From Bacteroidales bacterium (GTDB taxonomy: Bacteria > Bacteroidota > Bacteroidia > Bacteroidales > JAOZVK01): 13,248 bases of DNA. The position numbers were made by a program, and so were the translations under genes. Positions 8,088 to 13,248 of the stretch are shown here, one piece after another. Every line of letters starts with the position of its first letter. Within the stretch, counting starts at the first letter, position 1. Location: assembly GCA_029938185.1 (NCBI GenBank), contig JAOZVK010000103.1, positions 1 to 13,248 on the forward strand, given 5' to 3'. A model generated the notes under the pieces. It did not search any database and was not told the origin of the DNA. It saw only the letters and a program-made list of their open reading frames with translations.

Positions 8088-8189
8088 GGTCTTCGACCTA
8101 TTTATAGTTGCTTACGCATTAGTATAAAGACAAGTAAATCAGGGAGTTGTGAGTAAGTAAATGTCGAAAAACTTTTGTAACAGGACTTA
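8087..8189 (+). repeat. Family I 3'-end element (copy C)
   Basis: Hairpin AGGTC-TTC-GACCT (8087-8099) shares its first base with the TAA stop of the thioredoxin-like gene. GCTTACGCATT lies at 8110-8120 and the second box ATGTCGAAAAACTTTTGTAA at 8161-8180. It aligns with the orphan copy at 2363-2455 (minus) through the spacer between the boxes, which defines a unit of roughly 95 bases. Confidence 0.8.
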
Positions 8190-8199
8190 ATTGAACAGT

Positions 8200-8275
8200 T
8201 AAAAGTTTGTTTGCGCCTGATAAACTGTATACTTCAGCAAAATTGGCTACCCGTCAGAAGTTGGACAGTCTTGTT
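8200..8275 (+). repeat. Degenerate family II fragments
   Basis: CGCCTGATAAACTG (about 8215-8228) matches the internal CGCCTGATAAAC of family II, and TTGGCTACCCGTCAGAAGTT with TTGGACAGTC (8244-8273) matches its GGCTACACGT...GTTGGACATTG end. The order differs from the complete copies, so this looks like a rearranged or partly decayed copy. Confidence 0.5.
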
Positions 8276-8317
8276 TTTTAAGTAGTTTTAATCATTGAAT
8301 TAAAGTAAAGATTAGCA

Positions 8318-8360
8318 AAACTTTGCGAAACTTTGCGTCAAACTTTGCAGATCTTTGCGG
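8318..8360 (+). repeat. Short degenerate tandem repeat of AAACTTTGCG
   Basis: Four near-repeats of CTTTGCG occur within 43 bases: AAAACTTTGCG, AAACTTTGCG, AAACTTTGCA and ATCTTTGCGG, with 10-13 base spacing. No gene is associated. It sits just before family I copy D. Confidence 0.7.
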
Positions 8361-8374
8361 TTAAAAAGCATCTA

Positions 8375-8477
8375 AGGTCTTCGACCTATTTAATGTGGCT
8401 TACGCATTATTATAAATTACTATTACGTAACCAATTGTACAAAAACAAATGCCGAAAAACTTTTGTAAGACTACTTA
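8375..8477 (+). repeat. Family I element (copy D), no adjacent gene
   Basis: Hairpin AGGTC-TTC-GACCT (8375-8387), GCTTACGCAT (8398-8407), second box ATGCCGAAAAACTTTTGTAA (8449-8468) and the trailing GACTACTTA (8469-8477). It lies about 290 bases after copy C in the same orientation. No open frame ends at it. Confidence 0.78.
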
Positions 8478-8526
8478 ACTTAAAATTGGTAGTGTAACAA
8501 GACGTAAGTTTCTTTAGTATTATTTA

Positions 8527-8634
8527 GACAGGATTAACAGGATTAACATGTTTAAAATCCTGTTAATCATGTAAATCCTGTCAAATTATTACATTTATAA
8601 ACTTAAGCAATTTATGTCTTAATACAGTAGCCTA
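8527..8634 (-). repeat. Family II 3'-end element with long hairpin
   Basis: On the minus strand TAGGCTAC directly follows the TAA stop of the DUF4384 gene, then GTATTAAGACAT, then a large inverted repeat. Its arms are 8527-8550 and 8559-8582, 21 of 24 positions pair, with an 8-base loop, and both arms start GACAGGATT. The right arm block AATCCTGTTAATCATGTAAA also occurs in the copy at 10295-10419. The hairpin lies between two convergent transcription units and could end transcription from both sides. Confidence 0.75.
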
Positions 8635-10179
8635 TTATTCCATAGTAGTTATTATCAATCTTTTTTCTGTAATTCCATCTTGATTTGTTTTCTTTTTAAA
8701 CCCTCTTGTTTTTCTTAAAACAATCTTCAATTCATCAGTTATATATTCATAACCATCTTCTTTATATGTATTCAACATATCAAATCTACTCGTTTTAGCA
8801 ACAAGTTGTAATGTTTCAACACCATAAGGATCAGTACACTCAAATTCATGAGGTATTTGAAATATTTTATTAACAATTGAATTTCCGATAAAATAATTAT
8901 CAAGTAATAAGACTTTTGAACCATCTGCCAAATAATATATAAACCTTATATAGCATTCTTTATTAGTTTTTATATAAATCTTTAAAACTTCACCTTTAGT
9001 ATAAATCAAATTATCATCTCCTTTGTTTGTCGAAAAATTCACGACTAAACCTGTACTATTTATTTGATTCTTGGTAAATTTTACAAAATTATTATAGGCT
9101 TCTTCATAATTATTAGGTTTAAATTTAATATTTCTTGATTCTAACCATTTTTTAGGTAACAATCCTTCAATACTTGCAATAGCTTTTCCAGTTTTAAGTT
9201 CTCTCAAAACCGAAACTATCTTTATATAATCACCATCTTCCCAATATGTACCATTTAATATTAAAAGAATGTCATCACTATCAAATGGAGAAGCATTAGT
9301 AGTAATATTAAATCCCTGATTTACCAATTCTTGCTGAAAGGCTACTGTCATTCTTTTGGAGAACTGACTTGCCATTTTGGTATCTTGATATGTAAAATTA
9401 GCTAATCTAATTGTTTGATTTATTTTACCAGTTTGTATCTTCAAATTATGTGATATAAAATAACAAACATCTGAGAGTGTAAGCAACTTGTTTTTTTGTA
9501 ATGCAGTAATTCCGTTTCTTACTTCTAATTTTAAATTATTTACTTCTTTTATATACAGTTCAGGAGCATTTATTGATTTGTATTCAAATGCAATTATAAG
9601 AGCTTGTGCTTCTTCTATATCTCTAAATATTGAGCCAGTATTATTATATGATTTCAATGCATTTGGTAAGTCTTTATTTTTTGCAAACGATTTGGCATTT
9701 GAAATTTCTTGTTCAATTTTTAATTTTTTATTTGCTATTGTGGTTTTGTATAATTTCGATATATCATTTCTTTTGGCATAAGTTATAACATAACATGTAG
9801 AACGTCTTTTATCATAATATGTTTCGGTAGATAAACCCGATATTTTTACATTTGAAAGCGAAACACTTGATTGTTTTATAGAACTTACAGTTTCTTCATT
9901 TTCGACTGCAATTTTTGATGTTGTTATACTTTTTATTTTAACATAAATTGTTTCAATTAGTTGTGTTTTAGCATTGTTTTTTAATCTCTCAAACATTTCT
10001 TCTTTGCTTTCTTCTTTATTGATTTTTTCGGAAGAAAAACCAATAACATATTGGCTTGATGGAAATAACATTTGTCGTTTGCTATATTCTATCCACTTGG
10101 GTTTTTTATTTATTTGACATAATGAAGAACTATATATAAAAAAGCTTATAAATAATAATATAGTAAATTTAATTTTCAT
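8635..10179 (-). CDS. Exported LPP20-like / DUF4384 protein
   Basis: A 514-residue exported protein. Signal peptide (1-21, before QINKKPKW). Residues about 27-140 resemble an LPP20-type domain: PKWIEYSKRQMLFPSSQYVIG, then a helical stretch and ISGLSTETYYD with a beta-rich end. A helical linker (about 145-235) leads to an alpha/beta region (about 245-355; IRLANFTYQDTKMA, NQGFNITTNA) that could resemble FlgO/CsgG-type folds, and a C-terminal DUF4384-like domain at about 375-465 (GEVLKIYIKTNKECYIRFIY). Such proteins occur in the Bacteroidota envelope with unclear function. No lipobox is seen. The gene upstream on the same strand also looks LPP20-like, so the two may act together although 256 bases with repeats separate them. 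The stop is directly followed by a family II element. Confidence 0.72.
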   Translation of the reverse strand: MKIKFTILLFISFFIYSSSLCQINKKPKWIEYSKRQMLFPSSQYVIGFSSEKINKEESKEEMFERLKNNAKTQLIETIYVKIKSITTSKIAVENEETVSSIKQSSVSLSNVKISGLSTETYYDKRRSTCYVITYAKRNDISKLYKTTIANKKLKIEQEISNAKSFAKNKDLPNALKSYNNTGSIFRDIEEAQALIIAFEYKSINAPELYIKEVNNLKLEVRNGITALQKNKLLTLSDVCYFISHNLKIQTGKINQTIRLANFTYQDTKMASQFSKRMTVAFQQELVNQGFNITTNASPFDSDDILLILNGTYWEDGDYIKIVSVLRELKTGKAIASIEGLLPKKWLESRNIKFKPNNYEEAYNNFVKFTKNQINSTGLVVNFSTNKGDDNLIYTKGEVLKIYIKTNKECYIRFIYYLADGSKVLLLDNYFIGNSIVNKIFQIPHEFECTDPYGVETLQLVAKTSRFDMLNTYKEDGYEYITDELKIVLRKTRGFKKKTNQDGITEKRLIITTME

Positions 10180-10240
10180 AAAATATTGTTTTAAGAAGTT
10201 ATAATCCAGAATATAAACACAAAGTCTTTTACTTATTTAC

Positions 10241-10284
10241 TGTTGCTTACACCCAAATAAATAAATATTTTGGTGCAAGCAACA
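10241..10284. repeat. Long hairpin upstream of the DUF4384 gene
   Basis: Arms TGTTGCTTACACCCAAATA (10241-10259) and TATTTTGGTGCAAGCAACA (10266-10284) pair at 17 of 19 positions with a 6-base loop. It lies 62-105 bases upstream of the DUF4384 start, so it could sit in that gene's leader or near its promoter. The GTTGCTTAC part matches the second half of the family I core, hinting at common origin. Confidence 0.65.
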
Positions 10285-10294
10285 TTTTAAAAAT

Positions 10295-10419
10295 GGCTAC
10301 CCACGTAATGTTGTACCATATTGTTTATCAGGCGTTTCATAATAGGACAATATCAATCCTGTTAATCATGTAAATCCTGTCAAAAAAATAAAACAATGTC
10401 CAATACTAAACGTGTAGCC
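10295..10419 (-). repeat. Family II element, complete copy with terminal inverted repeats
   Basis: Both ends read GGCTAC inward (GGCTACCCACGTAATG on plus from 10295; GGCTACACGTTTAGTATTGG on minus from 10419), giving imperfect terminal inverted repeats around a 125-base non-coding unit. Inside are CGCCTGATAAAC (minus strand) and the block AATCCTGTTAATCATGTAAA (10355-10374). It begins 16 bases after the TAG stop of the upstream LPP20-like gene. The form is that of a MITE or other small non-autonomous element; no target duplication is evident. Confidence 0.72.
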
Positions 10420-10435
10420 TAAGAATCTTTATGAG

Positions 10436-11170
10436 CTATAATTTCATTAATTTTTTTAGTTCCTCTTCGTTACCTTTTAGTTTATCTTTTAATTCTTTTT
10501 TAATAGTTTCTCGAACCTGTATTTCTGCTTGATATAAATCATAGAATAACATTACTTGTACCTCAACAGTTCCCGGCTTTAGTTGTTGTTTATTATTAGC
10601 TTTCAATCCTTTTCTTGGAATTCTTGTTCTGTATAAAATAACAACTGGTTTTATATTTGTTAATCTTGCACCTGTTATTGATTTTGCCGATTTCACAATA
10701 TTTTGTTCAGTTTCGGCATCAATTGTTGATAGTTGAGCATTTCCAATATTTGTAGTAGTAAGAGCAGCAACCTTTGTTTCTAATTGCCCAGCTAACTCAA
10801 TTTTAGCCATTTCCATTGCTTGCATTTTAGCAGCCGATTTTGTTTTTGCAACACCATTACCAGTAGCCCAAATATAAGCTTCGGTTTCAGACATATCATC
10901 ATTTTCTCTCACTTCGTATTGCTTCATCCACGAAGATTCTAACATTTTGTCTAAAGGTTTGTCACCAGGAGCAACTGACCAACCATGATGTTTACTTAAC
11001 CTTTTGGCTTCTTTTCTTGCTTTTTTCAAAGCTTTTTGACCTACTCTTTTTCGTTGGTCTTTTCTCTCTTTTTTTAATTGCTTTCTTGTTTTGACTTGAG
11101 CATTTATTCCAATTTCTGCAAATGCAAAAAATATAAATAATGCTGATAAAATAATAACCGAATTTTTCAT
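10436..11170 (-). CDS. Exported LPP20-like protein with basic N-terminal region
   Basis: A 244-residue protein with signal peptide (1-24, INA before QVK). Mature residues 26-60 are extremely Lys/Arg-rich. WSVAPGDKPLDKMLESSW (64-81) leads into an LPP20-like domain (about 82-165) with YIWATGNGVAKTKSAAK and a long helix. The C-terminal third has a beta segment (VEVQVMLFYDLYQAE) and a charged helix ending KLMKL. No lipobox is present. I recognise the overall type from Bacteroidota but no function. It precedes the DUF4384 gene on the same strand, and the shared LPP20-like character suggests a functional pair at the envelope. A family II repeat follows its stop. Confidence 0.65.
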   Translation of the reverse strand: MKNSVIILSALFIFFAFAEIGINAQVKTRKQLKKERKDQRKRVGQKALKKARKEAKRLSKHHGWSVAPGDKPLDKMLESSWMKQYEVRENDDMSETEAYIWATGNGVAKTKSAAKMQAMEMAKIELAGQLETKVAALTTTNIGNAQLSTIDAETEQNIVKSAKSITGARLTNIKPVVILYRTRIPRKGLKANNKQQLKPGTVEVQVMLFYDLYQAEIQVRETIKKELKDKLKGNEEELKKLMKL

Positions 11171-11217
11171 AATCTAAATAATTTTTGTTATAAATTAATT
11201 GTAAAATATATATTTAT

Positions 11218-11304
11218 AGTAGTCTAACAAACGTTTTTTAAAATCTTCGTATTGTTAGAATATTATTAGAATGCGTAAGCTACATTAAAAAGGTCGAAGA
11301 CCTA
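11218..11304 (-). repeat. Family I 3'-end element (copy F)
   Basis: On the minus strand the AAA gene's stop codon is the TAG of the hairpin itself (TAGGTC-TTC-GACCT, 11291-11304), followed by TTTTT, then GCTTACGCAT (11271-11280). A diverged second box, AAAACGTTTGTTAGACTACT, follows at 11218-11237 (compare CTTTTGTAAGACTACT in copy D). The T run after the stem makes this the most terminator-like copy. It separates the AAA gene from the LPP20-like gene. Confidence 0.75.
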
Positions 11305-12816
11305 CCATTTTGTTTCATCATATTTTATTAAGTAAGAAGTTACTTCTACTTCATTTATGTTTTCAGTTTGTTCTTTCACTTTTTTCGGATACTTTATATT
11401 TTCAGGACTAAAAACTATATATATTCCTTTATCCAAACCAAGTGTTTTACAATAATAAGCAAGCTGTTTTTTTCCTTCTTGAAATTTTCTTGGACTATAA
11501 TAAACTTTTGTTTCTATTAAAAACTCATTGTTTGCAATATTTATTATCATATCACTTTTACCAAGTCCGGTATCTGCTTCTCTATAAATTTCCCCTTCTA
11601 ATTCGCTCATTGTTGCAGTAATAAAAGTCTCAAAACTATATATCAAAGCACTTTCTTGTAATGATTTATAATTACCATTATCATCTTTTTGCATAAATGG
11701 CTTAAAACCACGCCTTTTAACATAGTCTTTATATGTTTCGATTAGTTTTCTTATTTTTAAATCGCCTTTATCAGTAAAATATTCTTCTGCAAAAATAGTT
11801 CTACTAATTTGTTTTTGTTCACCATTCATGTATGGATAAAATGCATTATACAATCTTTTTTTATAAAATGGAACCCAAAATGTTACAAATCCCAAATTAT
11901 TTTTTTTAATTAAACCATTTGTATGCAACAGTTTAATGCTTTCTCTATCTATTATAAACGGAATTTCTGCATTTGTAAAAAGTAATCGTTCTACAAAATT
12001 TCTTTCTTGTTTTGCTTTATTCAGAATATTTGCAAAATTTTTATCAATAGCTTCATTCAAATACCATTTTTCAACTTTTAGATAATCATCATAATTAATT
12101 TCTTTTTTATACGGATTATTATCAACAAGTTTATTTGCAAAACCATTTACTAATCCTGGCTGATTAGCAGTTATCTGACTGATTTTGGTTTTAACTTTAT
12201 TATTAATTTTTTGTTTACTTGCATTCTCATATAATGCAAATAGTTCGAACACCTCATTTTTTGTGAAATATGGAATATTTAAGTTATCAGTAATATTGAA
12301 CGGACTAGCATTATCATTCACAACGCCAACAATATTTTTTACGCCAACAAGAATTACACTTTTCAAACAATGCTTATGCCTTGAGTGATAAACTCTTCGT
12401 ATGGAATGTAAAAAAGTTCCAAAATATTCAGGATTAATTCCTTCAACTTCATCTATAATTAAAATACATTTTTTATCTTTTATTTCTACAATGTCATTAA
12501 ATATTTTTGAAATTTCATTTTTCTCTAATTTTGTATTCCAAAAATTATTGAGTTGTTTTGTTAGTTCTTCTATAAATGTTTTTAATGAAGTTTTAGTATA
12601 ATCCTCAAAACTGATTTGAGCAACTTTATAATCTTGCTTCTCCAGCTCCTCTGCAAGTTGCATAAAATATGTGCTTTTTCCTGTTTGTCTTGGTGCCCAT
12701 ATGGTAAAATATCGTTTTCTTTCTACAAGCTCAATACCTTTTTTTATTAAACCTGTACGTTGAATTGTATAATGTTCTTCTGGTATATTAGGACCAGATG
12801 TATTAAAATATTTCAT
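11302..12816 (-). CDS. AAA-type ATPase with C-terminal PD-(D/E)XK nuclease-like domain
   Basis: A 504-residue cytoplasmic protein. It starts MKYFNTSGPNIPEEHY, typical of the AAA_35/AAA-like ATPase family common in Bacteroidota. Walker A is APRQTGKS (41-48) and Walker B CILIIDEVEG (117-126; Asp122, Glu123). A winged-helix-like middle follows (about 270-330). The C-terminal part holds a PD-(D/E)XK core: Asp422 in GKSDMII, Glu435-x-Lys437 in LIETKVYY, and Gln451 with Tyr454-Tyr455 in KKQLAYY. All the residues expected for ATP binding and metal-dependent DNA cleavage are present. These proteins are often multicopy and of unproven role; defence or mobile-element links have been suggested for relatives, but nothing next to this gene supports that. 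Stop codon TAG is part of a family I hairpin. Confidence 0.85.
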   Translation of the reverse strand: MKYFNTSGPNIPEEHYTIQRTGLIKKGIELVERKRYFTIWAPRQTGKSTYFMQLAEELEKQDYKVAQISFEDYTKTSLKTFIEELTKQLNNFWNTKLEKNEISKIFNDIVEIKDKKCILIIDEVEGINPEYFGTFLHSIRRVYHSRHKHCLKSVILVGVKNIVGVVNDNASPFNITDNLNIPYFTKNEVFELFALYENASKQKINNKVKTKISQITANQPGLVNGFANKLVDNNPYKKEINYDDYLKVEKWYLNEAIDKNFANILNKAKQERNFVERLLFTNAEIPFIIDRESIKLLHTNGLIKKNNLGFVTFWVPFYKKRLYNAFYPYMNGEQKQISRTIFAEEYFTDKGDLKIRKLIETYKDYVKRRGFKPFMQKDDNGNYKSLQESALIYSFETFITATMSELEGEIYREADTGLGKSDMIINIANNEFLIETKVYYSPRKFQEGKKQLAYYCKTLGLDKGIYIVFSPENIKYPKKVKEQTENINEVEVTSYLIKYDETKW

Positions 12817-13133
12817 TATATATAAATATTAATGTTTTATCTTGGATTTTTTTAATTTTATAAACTCCAGCTCTAAAAACTAATTAACAAACTATTGGAC
12901 ATCTGTTAATTATTTAGATATAAGTAAAATTAAATAAATCAAAAACCTCACTTTATCATTAACGTTGTATTATGTAATTACAATATACTTAGAGTAATTA
13001 TTTTTATAAAAAATTTATTATAGTTCTACTTTACGAACTTAAAAGATGCTAAAAATAAAAGGTTTAGCATTCAATTTATTTTAGTTCAAAAAAACAGTTC
13101 GTATTTTGAATTTCTATTTCTCAAGTTTTTTTA
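12817..13133. other. Gene-free AT-rich stretch upstream of the AAA gene
   Basis: No open frame or RNA gene is visible. It should hold the AAA gene promoter on the minus strand, but I find no TAnnTTTG match there. One hairpin is listed separately. Confidence 0.45.
13046..13070. terminator. Small hairpin, possible terminator
   Basis: ATGCTAAA (13046-13053) and TTTAGCAT (13063-13070) form a perfect 8-base-pair stem with a 9-base loop. No gene in the window ends next to it, so the role is a guess. Confidence 0.3.
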
Positions 13134-13248
13134 GCCCTGAAAGGCATAAGCATTAACATGGGGCAACGCCCTATGTATAAATGCATTCGCAAACAAAAAC
13201 GCCCTGAAAGGGCATAAGCATTAACATGGGGCAACGCCCTATGTATAA
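13134..13248 (-). repeat. Palindromic repeat cluster (REP-like), tandem copies cut by the window end
   Basis: A 67-base unit starts at 13134 and again at 13201: GCCCTGAAAGG(G)C hairpin, ATAAGCATTAAC, hairpin CATGGGGC-AAC-GCCCTATG, then TATAAATGCATTCGC and an A-rich spacer. The second unit is truncated at the window edge. It is the reverse complement of the cluster at 50-129 with few changes. No coding capacity. Confidence 0.85.

Noticed and set aside
8087..8477. Possible CRISPR array from repeated motifs
   Set aside because: The repeats are modular, differently spaced, spread over 10 kb on both strands and tied to stop codons; there are no regular spacers and no cas genes.
9488..9781. Open frame of 97 codons on the plus strand
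   Set aside because: Antisense to the helical linker of the DUF4384 protein; low-complexity shadow.
12185..12601. Two short plus-strand open frames
   Set aside because: Both are antisense to the AAA ATPase domain, which has clear motifs on the other strand.
11302..12816. Defence system centred on the AAA-nuclease protein
   Set aside because: No second defence component, integrase or phage gene lies next to it; a lone family member is not enough for the claim.
50..13248. Composite transposon bounded by inverted repeats at the window ends
   Set aside because: The end repeats are REP-like palindromes without transposase or target duplication, and the genes between look like ordinary chromosomal genes.

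Overview
The window is very AT-rich and carries only metabolically anonymous genes, but their families point clearly to the phylum Bacteroidota (Bacteroidales or a near relative). The pointers are a 14-blade regulator propeller with a Y_Y_Y module, an HU-CCDC81/SPOR membrane protein, LPP20/DUF4384 surface proteins, a Bacteroidota-type AAA plus PD-(D/E)XK protein starting with the FNTSGPN motif, and promoter boxes of the TAnnTTTG type. I cannot name the species. No rRNA, tRNA, CRISPR array or recognisable transposase gene is visible.

Layout. 1-540 has no gene and holds a palindromic repeat cluster. 541-2250 (minus) encodes an M2 (ACE-like) peptidase relative in which the zinc-binding residues appear to be lost. 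2251-3175 is a gene-free divergent region with several dispersed repeats. 3176-6472 (plus) is a one-piece transmembrane sensor with a SpoIIE-type phosphatase output. 6654-7730 and 7755-8087 (plus) are a likely two-gene operon: an HU/SPOR membrane protein and a thioredoxin-like protein with a CNVC active site. 8088-8634 is a convergent gene-free region packed with repeats. On the minus strand follow a DUF4384/LPP20-like exported protein (8635-10179), a second LPP20-like exported protein (10436-11170) and an AAA ATPase with a PD-(D/E)XK nuclease domain (11302-12816). 12817-13248 is gene-free and ends in tandem copies of the repeat seen at 50-129, inverted relative to it.

The most striking feature is not a gene. 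Every transcription unit in the window ends in one of two repeat families placed at or just after its stop codon and in the same orientation relative to the gene. Family I (three units overlap the stop, one is 2 nt away) has a short hairpin with a TTC loop, then a GCTTACGCAT box, then usually a second box near ATGTCGAAAAACTTTTGTAA. Family II (two units) starts with TAGGCTAC and contains an AATCCTGTTAATCATGTAAA-type block. The only gene without one is the first gene of the HU/SPOR-thioredoxin operon, where no terminator is expected. One family I copy has a different stem sequence with the base pairing kept, which argues that the fold matters. I read these as 3'-end elements (terminator or RNA-end elements, possibly mobile); this is inference from six gene ends in one window.

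The genes do not form an obvious single pathway. They are mostly envelope-facing: two exported LPP20-like proteins, an exported M2 relative, a membrane sensor-phosphatase and a membrane SPOR protein.
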